A stretch of 55,946 nucleotides of DNA from Plakobranchus ocellatus (lineage: Eukaryota; Mollusca; Gastropoda; Plakobranchidae): positions 564,898 to 620,843 of the forward strand of contig BLXT01002328.1 of assembly GCA_019648995.1 (NCBI GenBank), read 5' to 3'. Every line of letters begins with the position of its first letter. Position 1 is the first letter of the stretch. The translations under genes were made by a program, and so were the position numbers. A model generated the notes under the pieces. It was not told the DNA's origin and did no database searches. It worked only from the letters and a program-made list of their open reading frames with translations. Below are positions 11,200 to 22,700 of this stretch, in pieces.

Positions 11200-13260
11200 G
11201 TGTGCTGTTTATTCACTATGGATGCCAAACCAAACCAAGACAGAAACAGAAAAAGAAAGTGGCATAATCAGTCATTCAAGGATGAGTGGCATAAAGACCC
11301 TGATTTAAAGGAATGGCTAATGCCGAACTCAGTAAATAACGACTCCAGTTTTTGTAAAAGTTGCAAAATCCAAATTAGAATAGTAACAGCAATGCTGCCT
11401 CTGCATAAAGAGAACATGAGAGCAGCAACATTCAGCACTAGCATATCCAACTTCACCATTTATGGTCAATCCTGCAACAACAGAAGATAAAAAAAATTGC
11501 CAAAAGTCAACTGCAGATACTAGATAGCTGTATACTTTGTTGAACACAATACATGTATCCCGATGGCAATAGTTGATCATTTCTTGCCTGTTCACAAGAA
11601 AGTCCGTCCTCACAGCAAAATATTCCATAAATTGTCTTTGAAAAGAACAAAGCTATATCATAAGATGCCATTGCTTTCCACAAAAAAAATAAACATAACT
11701 GATATCTGCAGGATCAAAAAGTTCATCATCATTAATCATTAATGAAAAGGAAAGTTGACATCTCAGACACTCAAGCTCATTGTGTGTAGATATTTTGACA
11801 TGATCCAACAGAATGTTGTTGATGCATTACTAGACACTATGACAGTTGAAAACGGAACTGCACAGGATCTTTACGAGGCTGTAAAACAGACCCTCCAAGA
11901 TAGAAAGGATCATCCTTTTGACAAACATCATCGGCTTTGCCAGTGATGATGGACAGCGGTGGAAAATTTAAAAAACAAATACTTCTTCGCAATGATGTTG
12001 CATCAGTCTTCATAATGGGATGTGTATGCCACTCATTTGCTCTTGTGTGCCAGCCATGCTGTCAGTGTACTACCATCATTCTTTGAAGCTGCCTTAGGGG
12101 ATCTGACACCTTGCAGCAGCAAGAGGCAAAGAAACTTCACACTGATACAGAATGTGGTTGACACAGAAAACCATAAAATCCCAAAGTTGTATCAAACACG
12201 TTGGCTTTCAAAGGAAAACGTAATAAAGGTGATCTTGAAGCAGTATGAGGCCTTGCTTTTATATTTTCAAAATGAGGCAATCACAAGACAAAGTGGATGG
12301 AGCAAGAAGGATCTATGACACACTGAAAAACAGAGGGACCAAACATATATATGCTCCTATTCCATCAGTTTGTCTTACAGAAGGTCAATAAACTGAACCT
12401 GGAGTTTCAATCTGAATATTTCAGACTACACTTGCTACATACCATAGTGGCAAGTTAGTATAAGAAATTGCTGAGCTTCTTCATCAGAGACAAAGGTCTT
12501 CATAACAGCGATTGAGGACATAGATGCCAGCCAATGAGTCACTCCATTGGGACACTGGTGACATCTATCTCAGTGGAAAAGCAACTGCGCTTGTACTCAG
12601 CGGACCCTTTGTTAATGAGGTTTGTGAAACCAGGTTGAAATTGCAAAAAATTTCTTGTTGAGCGCTGCGTTCAAATGAAGTAAAGGTTCTCTTTTGACAA
12701 GGAAGAAGTTATCTCCCAACTCAAGATCCTGGATCCAGAAAGTATAGCAGAGTCACCAACGTCCATCGTTCCCCTTGCTGTCCACTTCCCCAACATTGTT
12801 CCAGACACCTCATTAAATGACACTGACAATCAATAACGAAGTTTCCATGTCAATGCAATGAATTTACCTATTCCTTCAAGCAACATCCCACCATACTGGT
12901 TCAAATTGAGAGAAATCAAAGATGGACTTCAGAATTGCAAGTATGACTTATTGTCAGTCTTTGTGGTGACACTAACAGCTTTGCCAGATTCATCTGCATG
13001 GAGCGGAAATAATTTTCTCTCTTATGAACAGTATCAAAAGTACACTAACTCTTTAAAAGTTGAGACAGTCAAAGATAAGTTGATAGCCAAACAGTCAATC
13101 ACCAGAAACAATTCAATGTGTGTTACATGGGATCCCAGTAAGCAGCTTGTGAAAGAAATGGTTTCTGGTCTGGTCAGCAGCAGATACACCAAGCGAATGA
13201 ACCAACAGAAAGAGCAACATTATGCCTTGTGTGTTGTCGAAGCAAGACCTGACCAGAATG
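11200..13260 (+). pseudogene. hAT-superfamily transposase, decayed
   Basis: Pieces of one protein appear in order along the plus strand. The N-terminal zinc-finger region (11212-11490) has FKDEWHKDPDLKEWL followed by SFCKSCKIQI. The DUF4371-like core follows: TLKLIVCRYFDMIQ, then VDALLDTMTVENGTAQDLYE at 11755-11946, then CASHAVSVLPSFFEA, then KIPKLYQTRWLS, then QYEALLLYFQNEA at 12022-12318. Beyond a frame change, IYDTLKNRGTKH is readable. At the end is a C-terminal segment, PPYWFKLREIKDGLQ with ALPDSS, at 12858 onward. This order is that of ZBED/DUF4371-type hAT transposases. Stops and frameshifts break it into at least three frames. I found no terminal inverted repeats or 8-bp target duplication. 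Confidence 0.8.
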
Positions 13261-13715
13261 AGATCGACAAGGATTCGGAGGTCATTTCCTCCTGCAGCTG
13301 TGGGAGACAACATCCCTTGTTGTACATTATCATATGTGCATAAAATTCAAGAAAGTATCTTTTGTAAATGGGTTCCTAGTTTTGTATGTTGTTCACGTGG
13401 GGGTGGGGGCTTTGCGGAATATTTTCCATCTGGCAATTCGGCTTAAAAGTCTCCAACGACAGGCCAAATAGGCCTTGCGATCAATGTAAAAATATTCCAG
13501 AAAAATCTAATCTTTTCTTTCTTTTAATTAGAAAAAAATATTTAACAGCCATTTTTATCTTGTCATTTTTTTTTTAGTACAAAAACAATGTGTTTTGGAT
13601 AGGGGGGTTAAGGTTTCCATATAAACATAGATGGAACAAAATAATAGTGTCTGGGGTTTTTAGAACCTGTTGCAAGGGTTTTCTGGCACTGACCATTGGC
13701 AGCACTGCGATACGC

Positions 13716-14095
13716 CTACTAGACCTAAATCCAAACATCAGTCATACGTTCCATACAAGAAAAAGTTACATTCCAATGGACCCAATAGAAACATTTCAAG
13801 CATTTTTTTCTTCAAATGTTGTAAACATCAGTAATATTTTACTAAAAATTATTTCTGCACATAGCTATTCAAACGACTGATACGCAAAAGACAGGCAGGG
13901 GACCTACACTAAATAGACTCATGTTTAGATCTAGGTTTAGTAGGCCCAGTGGGCTGGCATAACTATGTGTAGATGCGTGAAAACTAAGCCACATATAGTT
14001 ATGCCAGCCCACTAGGCCTACTAAACCTAGATCTTAACATCAGTTACACATAAGAAAAATACAAGATCTGATGGACCCAATGCGATTTCTTTTAA
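13716..14095. repeat. Nested direct and inverted repeats around a hairpin
   Basis: About 80 bases near 13716-13800 recur at 14014-14095. Shared words are GCCTACTA(G/A)ACCTA, AACATCAGT, AAGAAAAA and ATGGACCCAAT. Between them is the hairpin at 13928-14033, whose left arm is an inverted copy of the start of the same unit. The layout is a unit present twice directly and once inverted. Confidence 0.7.
13928..14033. repeat. Long near-perfect hairpin (43-bp arms, 20-nt loop)
   Basis: The left arm 13928-13970 and right arm 13991-14033 are reverse complements with only two mismatches by my count. The arms begin GATCTAGGTTTAGTAGGCC and end in CCTACTAAACCTAGATC. The 20-base loop has no symmetry. It would extrude as a cruciform, or fold as a hairpin if transcribed. 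No ORF or known element termini accompany it. Confidence 0.9.
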
Positions 14096-14744
14096 CACTT
14101 ATATGACAAGATATTGAGTACCCTGTAGCCAATAAAAAAATGAATGCCACTATAATTGCAAAAAGCACCAGATATACTAATTTAATGATTTCTTTGTCTT
14201 ACATATGGCCAAAAATAGACTGCTGAACACTGTGCAGTCAGAACATGAAAAAGAGGACGGTCTTGGGAGTTTGTAACACTGCAAAATTTTAGTGATCATT
14301 ACACCAAAAGAAGTAATGATCGAGCATAGATCTAATTCAGATATCCACCATTACCTGTATTGCAAAGTAAATGAACACTAAGTGGGATTAAGTTTTATGC
14401 AAATATGCTTTGATCTTTTCTTTTAAAGTCAAAGCGCACAAAAAGGTGCTGACAATAATTTTTACAACCTCAAGCGACAGGGTCTCCTAATTGTCCATGA
14501 GCAAAGAGCTCTTCTTTAGTGGAGGATGATACTTCTTCATTCTGGGCATTATCAGAATTTTCTCATCAATCTTTTATCAGTCAATTTATTTTCTTAACCT
14601 TTATAATTAACGAACCCTGGTTTTGTGTTTTTTAGGGAATGTTAAGGGGCAAATACAGCATTTTTCTTTATTGTCACTGTTGACAAAGTGTGTAATGATT
14701 GACACATTCACCTTTGCATTATTTAGGTAATTCAAACTAAAGTA

Positions 14745-15296
14745 CTGTGCACTCCACTTAATTCGACACACTTAATAAGTCCCAAATGATTCCCTCTGTA
14801 TCCTTCCTAACAAAACTTTGTCCAAATCGACATGCTGCTTGACTCATTTCTCTTAATTTGACAGTTCCCATGGGGTGTTCAGATCAAACTAAACCAGAAT
14901 GCTTTTCCAGGCCGCCACTTGCAGCAAAATTAATATGCCTGATAACACAGACTAATTATTGTGATTGAGTCACTGCAGGGGTAATGAGATTTGGGATGGA
15001 GGGTAGGGGTGTGCTGGACAGGAAAAAGTTGTGACATTAAGCTGGCTTAGACTTAACACTGCAATATTCGTGGACAGCAGTGGCAGGCATTTCCTGCTAG
15101 GTACCACTCATGTGCTTGTCTTGTTGTACATGTGTGCAAAGCTGACGGTGAGGAAGAAGACCATTAAGTGCTCTTATATTTAATAATCTATACTAAGGCA
15201 AAAGGCCAACTTTTTTTCTGCTCTATAGCTTGTTTTTCTCACAATTCGACATGTGTGGCCTGGTCCCTTTCATGACGAATTATCAGATGTGCACTG
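14745..15296. mobile_element. Pogo-like MITE (552 bp) with TA target duplication
   Basis: The ends form imperfect terminal inverted repeats: CTGTGCACTCCACTTAATTCGA on the left, and reverse-complemented CAGTGCACATCTGATAATTCG on the right. Both sit directly inside a TA dinucleotide. Subterminal copies of an AATTCGACA/AATCGACATG word recur inside both ends. No transposase is encoded, so it is non-autonomous. The CAGTG start and TA target fit the pogo/Tc1-mariner superfamily. Confidence 0.65.
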
Positions 15297-15669
15297 TATA
15301 TTCAACATTATTATGAACGCCACAAAAACAATTAATAAGAACTTAAATAAAACTAAAATAAGATATGTGTAGCAACATATCTTTGATTAATTTAGCATAT
15401 GACTTTAAAAAAGTCATTTTTTATATCCTACTTTCAGTAAGATATATCTAAAGATAATGTGTTTTATGTATGTTTTAATGCTTAGTGAAGTCTGTTACCC
15501 CCAATGCTGCCTTATGTATGCCTATAAGTCATATTTAATAGAATGATTTAAATTTAAAAGAAATGGGGAAAATCTCATCGCAAATTATATTATTTAAGTT
15601 ATACTTTATAGCTAACCCCTCTGCATGATGAGCACCTTTTGAAAAAGGCTTTTATTTGCAGTCAATGCA

Positions 15670-15990
15670 GGCAGCGTGTGAGAGTGAGAGCCTACTTTTA
15701 TTTTGTTTCTTGTTAGTATTAACTGATAAAACATTATTGAAAGCTTATAAATATTTTATATCTTCTGTTTACTGATGGCTTGCATAAAGTGTGTTCAATT
15801 GTAATATAAAGATAAAGCATTATCATTTTATAATAACTTATCTTTCCACTTTAGTCAGAGCATCACTATAACAATTAAAATTAACAGCCTTCATCATCAT
15901 CATATGTTCCAACATAATCATCCTAAGGCTTGCTAAACTTTTACAGCAGTATCAGGCATGGAAGGTTTTCAAACATTTTTTTAAATGATG
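15670..15990. repeat. Dispersed repeat, copy 3 (partial)
   Basis: Matches the right half of copy 2 (10370-10770), including GTGAGAGCCTACTTT, TAAAGATAAA, a short TCATCATC tract, TAATCATCCTAAGGC and CAGGCATGGA. Same orientation as copy 2. Confidence 0.5.
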
Positions 15991-16602
15991 TAAAAATATA
16001 CCGGTAAATGTTTTAAAATTTTTCTCAGCGGCCAATAATTCAAAAGATACATTTAAAAAAAAACAAGGACATAAAAGTTACATTTTAAATTTATGGCTCA
16101 GTTTTCATGCATCCACATAAGCAGTAGAGATATTATACCATCCCATCGAATGCTATTTCTGTGACTGGTACATGAGGCCTACTTGACCAATCTATTTTTT
16201 TTACTGTACTAAAGAGGCTGGAAAACAGCTTACAGTGTACAGTGTGTATAGCAATAGCAAAGTACGCTGAAGGATAAAAAAAATGCATGTATGTGATGCA
16301 AAGAAAATATCAATGTCCTCAGTTCATAAACCATTCAACTCTTGATTTCCTCTGTATTTCATTTTCCCAGCTTTATCATCATGCTACTGATTTTGCTGTA
16401 GTTACATTGTAAATTATATCTAAGCTTTGTTTTGTCTTTGAAGTTTCCAAATTAATAAGATCTTAAATTCCTCAGACTCAAATAGTTCTCCTAGAAAATT
16501 TCTTTTCCCAGAGTTGACTGGTTTGTGACTGAGGTTATTATATTTTCCTTGAAGGAAACGGTATAAAAATTTTATGTAACATGTGCTTATCTGTAACTAG
16601 TA

Positions 16603-16734
16603 TTATTTTATTTTATTTCCCATCCAATGCTTTGATTTTGGCTTGGATAATAAACTCCCACCAGCTCTCTTGACTTTTCTCCTTTCTGATTGATGGAAAT
16701 TCCTCTGTTGCACAGATTTACTCAGTTTCTTCTC
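16603..16734 (-). CDS. NOL10: NOL10 terminal coding exon
   Basis: Forty-four codons including TAA encode EKKLSKSVQQRNFHQSERRK, then VKRAGGSLLSKPKSKHW and a basic end. They align with the human EAEKLHRQERKRLRRSAGHLKS tail. The final RGR-type residues of the vertebrate protein are absent. No clear poly(A) signal was identified just downstream. Confidence 0.9.
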   Translation of the reverse strand, partial: EKKLSKSVQQRNFHQSERRKVKRAGGSLLSKPKSKHWMGNKIK

Positions 16735-19700
16735 CTGAAATTAAATACATATGTGCAAAATATGAATTTTCATGGATTCATGATGAGTGTCACCACAAAA
16801 TATGTCGTTTATAACTAGGAAATAGTATTGAAATCCATGAAAGTTTAATAATTTTCAGTAATTTAAAATAAACCCTACCCTCAACATCTGTGAAAATATT
16901 GCAGTTTTTAAAAATTTACATTAATACTATCTACATCTACATCGAATAGATAATAATAATGAAGTGTAGTCATAAAAATTTTCTGTAATTTTTTTTTTAA
17001 TTCAGGCCTTAAGAAATCATGCAATATTGTAGAATTGAAAGAAAAAAAAATTTAATGTACACAAACAACTGATTTTTTAATAGGTGTAGGATTGCTTGAA
17101 CTCTCCTCTAATTCCCAGTTGAAATGTTTTATCTCTTGTGCAGAGCCAAAAAAAGCTATTTTATCATACTGGAAGTCTACTTCTGCCATTATGTATGTAG
17201 TGTTTGACCGATAATTGGCTGATACTTGTAAAAAAACGGTCATCTTATGTATCAATAGGCTGACAATTTTTTTGTCAATATAAGTAATGGTCACTCACAT
17301 TCACAAATGCGATAGAAGATTAAAGTTATATGGGCCTATGTATAGTAATTATTCTCTTATATCATTCATGCCAAAACAGTATATATCGGTATTTATTGCT
17401 TTTTCAGCTTCATTATTTATTGGAGAGCATAACTGAGGTGAAATCCACCCACATAAGGAAAACCTCGCCCTTCAATTATTCAGGTGGAAGTTTTTTGAAT
17501 AGAAAGTTACATTTACAATCAAATAGGCTTTAAAATATATTTGACAGAAAAAAAATTGCCTGAGGTAGAAGGATGGTAATGGCCATGAAGCGCAAAAAAA
17601 ACTTTTCACTCAAACATGAGAAGAGTCTGGGCTCCAATTAATCCTGTGGAATCCATCTTAATAATCAGTTCCTCATTATTTTATGCTGTAACATTAACAG
17701 TTTTGTAGGCGAAATAGAAAGTGTCATGCAATCAATTGTATCAGCTGCCTATAAACAGACATTGTAGAAACTCCAGCATCATATACTAATAGGTGTTAAT
17801 GTTCCAAAAATTGATGGTTGGGCTGTTTTCAAGAAGCCATATTCAAAGAAATATAGACATTAGACTATTAGAGGCCCATCTAAAAGACACCCAAAAATAC
17901 CCAAAGATATAAATTATCACTATCAGGTGTTAGGTATTAAGAGCAATGCAAACTAAAGAAGCAGATCTAGCTTAATCACTTATCTGACGAGTCTGGCACA
18001 AATATGATTAAAAGTTATGTTTTAAAATTTTCCATGTTTAAATGAAATTCAAGTTTTTCTAGGCCTCCTGGAACTCCAGTTCAGCCTGGACAATCTTCGT
18101 TAATAATTATTTGCCTCTTACCTTTTTCAAGGAGAAAGTCATTTCCCTGTTGCCAATGGAACCGACAGCTTGGTTTACACCACTATTTTCTACATCTTGA
18201 AGTCTATTTGCCAATGATTTGCTATTGCAAAAAGATAAGAATTGTGGAAAGTAAGTGCAAAATGAAAAACTGGAGTTATGCCATTGCTTTGTAAACAAAC
18301 AGCTTAGGTATCATTCAGGTATACAAAATTGGAACAGCATTCTTTCTAAAAAAAAAAAAAAAAGGCGAACTTGATTTAAGCTTTCATGGTTTAGAAAAGA
18401 TCTGATGCTTCATAGGGTTCAAGTACATGTCTACATGTGGAATTATAAATTACATGTAGTGTCTCTTACGAGTTCATTGGGGGTCATATACAGGTATGTC
18501 GATCTATATCCATATTGTCAAAAGCCTATTCTTTCAGTATCAATACAATTCAAATTTTCAATTCTAGTTGAAGTTAACCATATCATAAAAAGCTTACTTC
18601 CTCAGTATGAATACGACTCATGTTTTCAGAATAATATTGAATTTTCTAATAATAGATGCCTCAGGTTTAATGTACCTTCATAAACACTTGTACTTGACTT
18701 TGCAAACGAAGATCAAGATATGATAAACCTAGACACAGTTTTCTAGATCAGTCCTTAGATGAAGTCAGAAATGTCTGTATAGCCCCTCAGCAAAATATTT
18801 TAAAAAGTGCTTAGCAAGCTACAGATCTGGGGTTATACAAATAGTTCTAGGTAGCATGTGTGCTCATCTTCAGAATTTCTATTTAAAAAACATTTTAGAC
18901 CTTTAATTGCTTTTAAATGATCAGGAAAAGTTATAGTAGGCTCATTTAAGTTGATATACATGTAGTTGCATTTGTTGCTTCATTTATTATTCATTAAGGC
19001 CTTTGACAAAGTAAAATATGAAGAGCTCTTTCATATGCTAGGAAAATTTGTCATTGAAGTAAAGATTTAAGAGTAATAAGAAACCTATATTTGGATCACA
19101 CTGTATCTGTAAGAACCGAAGAACACTGTGATTTCAAGACCACCAAAAGAGGTGTGAGCAAGCATATGTAATGTCTCCTGATCTTTTTAACCAGCATAGT
19201 GAAAATAATCTTAAGAATCTGGAAGATATTTCAGACTTAAAAGTAAATTGAGAAAAGTTTAATAATCTCAGGTATGCAGATGACAGTTTTAATAGCAGAA
19301 TCTGATGAGCAATTCTAAAACCTTGAATATATTGTTGTTTTTGAGAGCCAAAAAATGGGCCTGTTACAAATGTGAACTTTGCAGAATGCATGGTCATCTC
19401 AAAGAATGCTCACATCCCAAAGGCAATATGGAATCTTGTTAATGTTAGCTAAGGTGAAAAAATTTAGCAAGTTACAAAATTCAAATATAGCAACAGTCAA
19501 GAGTCAAGAATCCATCCAGCTGGGAGTGCACTCAATGACCTTGCCCATTATTACCTGGGCCACTAACTCATCTCAGTGAAGTGTGTAAGCCAGCTTGGCT
19601 GTTTCTCACTCCCTTAAATCTCTTTGATCGTATTCCACCTCTTCACATTTCTGCCAAGACTATTTTTTCTTTTAATTCGCTTTCTGTAAGGCGCTAAATA

Positions 19701-22700
19701 ATACAGGCATGAGAATTTTCTTATGTGAAAAAAACGTTGAAACCAGGCCAGGGTCCAGGGGCCACCCAGGGGGTGTAGGAGTAATGCCCCCAAACAATTC
19801 TTCACAAATTTCAAGTATTTTGGAGGCCTCTCTCCGCAGCTTGCAGCAGAATTTACTGTTATATAAAAACCCATTTTTCACTTTTAAAAAAAATATATAT
19901 TCATTCCACATTATGAAATTTTTTTCCGCCGAGAGGTTAAAATTTTTGCATGTAATGTTTAAATTTTCCACTGGAATCCACGATTTTGTGGATATTGCCC
20001 ATGTCTGACAATAGCTTCAAACATTCCCCCCTTTTCTCGCCTCTGAATTCAAAAGATTGGTGTGCTCCACAATTTCCAGTTATGAAGTTCATAATTTTTT
20101 ATCTTGAAGAGAATCTGAATCTCCTTTTTTTCGTTTTTAACTTTCCGCTCTGTCCATTTTGCCAAAGCAGCTGAGCTAATCTGAATCAGTTTGTTGACTA
20201 AACCAAAGCAGGTTACAATAAAGTTCTTCTAAATAAACAGGGACTTTGACATCTCCAGATTTTGCAAATATTGAAGAAAAATATATTAACTTGAAGAAAA
20301 CAGTAATTCATAATAACAGTAAATTAATGGACGGACTCTGGTTCCAAAAACTGAAATGAGCAGGCTTGTGCAAAGCTATCTCTTTCCGTTTTCATCACAC
20401 ACTCTTATTTTATATACAGCAGCTCTCATTATTTAGAAAATGTCATATCACCTAATAAGGAAAAAGGGAAGATGCTAGGATATTTTACTATTTAGAAATG
20501 ACTTGAGCTAGACCTGCCTTTACACATTAAAAAAAAAGGAACCTATCAAGGCAATGCAGAGTGCAAATGGCTTCGATTATAGAATTATTGTTTACATTGA
20601 AGTCAAACAGTCTAGATCTCGACCCAACAAACTTAGCAACACACCTGCATGCATGTCACTAAATCTAGAACACATACACAAACAATTTATCTATGGCATG
20701 TATGCATTAACAAAAATTCTTCCATGTATGCTTACTCAAAAAACGACAACCTAGAATACAGGCTTGATATTGTTTTTAAAATACTTTTTTGGAGATTTTT
20801 ATAATATGCAAGATTAGACAACAGGATTATCACACAAATACACTACAAATTTATTTTCAAGTTGACTACAGCTTTCAGATATTGGCATCATAATCTAGGC
20901 AATTTTTAAGAGTTGAAAATATGAAAAAAAAAAGTTTTTTTTTCCCATTTTAATTAGATTTTATAATCCGAAGTGAAGAGGATTACTCTATGTTCTCTTT
21001 GAAGTCAATACCACTGTGGACGGCATTAAACAACTTTTTTTCCTGTTTTTGTCTTGTCTCAGTCTCAATGCAAAGCTAACATCTGTGAAAAGAGTAAGCA
21101 CAACACCCTAGTCTTCTAGTGACTAAACTGAATGTGTACCATGAAGGAAGCAACGTGAGAAAGACTTGGATGAGGAAGACAATCTTTCAAAAAGGCATCT
21201 CATCTATCACCCTCTAACTGATTAAGAAAAACAAACAAAACAAAACAAAATCAGGCTAATTCATTTACTCTTAATTAGAACCTTTGATCCATTCCCATCA
21301 GTTTGAAATGGGAGGTTTCCACTGTATGACATATTGAGCTCTGACAATTCAAAGCCAGTCTCATTGTTGGTACTTACTTTGAATCTTTCTTTTTTCTCAT
21401 GTCTGACTTGACACCGAATTCCTCCCCATCTGTAATTTGAAATAAACGTGCCTGTCTCCTCTCCTCTCTAGCTTCCGCAACTTCTCTCATCTTTTTCTCC
21501 CTTTTTAATTTCTTGTGCTCTCTGCGTATCTGAAAACCAAATATCAGTAAGATCTCTGAATTCAAATAGTGGTCAATCTATTCCTGAAATTATAAACTAT
21601 TTTTTTTCCAGATATGTCAAACTGTATCTTGTGCTTCTATGCATATCAGGTTAGCTTGATTGCCTTTGGATATTATCTGAGACCATTTTCGATTCAGGAA
21701 TTGCCATACATTAGTTCTGATTATTAATGCTTCACCCCCATTTCATATTGCAATGAAGATGCACAACAGGGTTAAAAATCTCACCCTACGACTCGAGATT
21801 TTTGACAAAACAAATATAGGAGAAAAGAATCCTTAATTGGCTGAATAAAAACCTTCTCATGATCTGGAGTACAAATTCAGTCAATAAAAATTGTACTTTT
21901 CCTGATTGTGTTATTGTTTTGCTGCAGTGTGAATTTATTTATCCTGAGAAATGAGATAGGAAGAATTTCTGACTACAATAAGGCCCTTCATTTATTCTAG
22001 GTTATCAAACTTAAAAATAATTCATCATACTTTTGAGAAGCAGAAGTTTTGAAAAATTTTTGTTATATTTTTATTTAACAACGACAACAAATCCAGTACA
22101 TTGAACTAACAAAAAACCCTATCCATTCTAAAACTAATTGCTGCTTCAATTCAGAATTTTTGCAAAGGATGTTCCTTAACAATCTCTGCCATATCTATTT
22201 CTTTAAAGTCAGACTTTTTTCAGAACATGCCTACTCTTTAACAAATTTTGAAGTGCAAAAAATCAGGAACATCAAATAGAAATGCAGAATAAAATTGACC
22301 ATGACAATAACTGATATTGAGTGAATAAAAAAAAAACTAATAAGGCATTTAATGCAAGTAAAGCTGCATTTAAAAACAAGAACAAAAAAGCATTTAATGA
22401 CTAAAGTCTCATTTTACAAAAATAAAAAAAAATTGTAGTTAAACCTGGATGGTAGACAGACCAGCATGTTTAATATGCTGTTCCCAACTGGCTGATCTGC
22501 ACACCCCACTTTCTAGTATCAGTCGTTCCAAACTAAAAGGAGCGTATGCCCAATTTAACACAGTTGTGGACTTGTTTTAATGAAATATTCTTTATTACTT
22601 AGTACAAGGCAAATTCTGCACAAGTTGGTTAGGTCAAAATTGAAAACATTCTCACTTTTAAGGAAAAAGCTTGCGTTATATATATTCAGAATATGTGTGT

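Larger units (their letters stand above)
6275..16602. other. Repeat-filled intergenic region between convergent FARSA and NOL10
   Basis: No host gene exon was recognised between the two stop codons. The identifiable content is transposon debris, listed separately. The remaining unassigned stretches (about 6275-6830, 7260-8100, 9400-9690, 10790-11200, 13340-13710, 14100-14740, 15300-15660 and 15990-16600) are AT-rich and show nothing I can name. The 3' UTRs of both genes must lie at the two ends. Confidence 0.6.
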
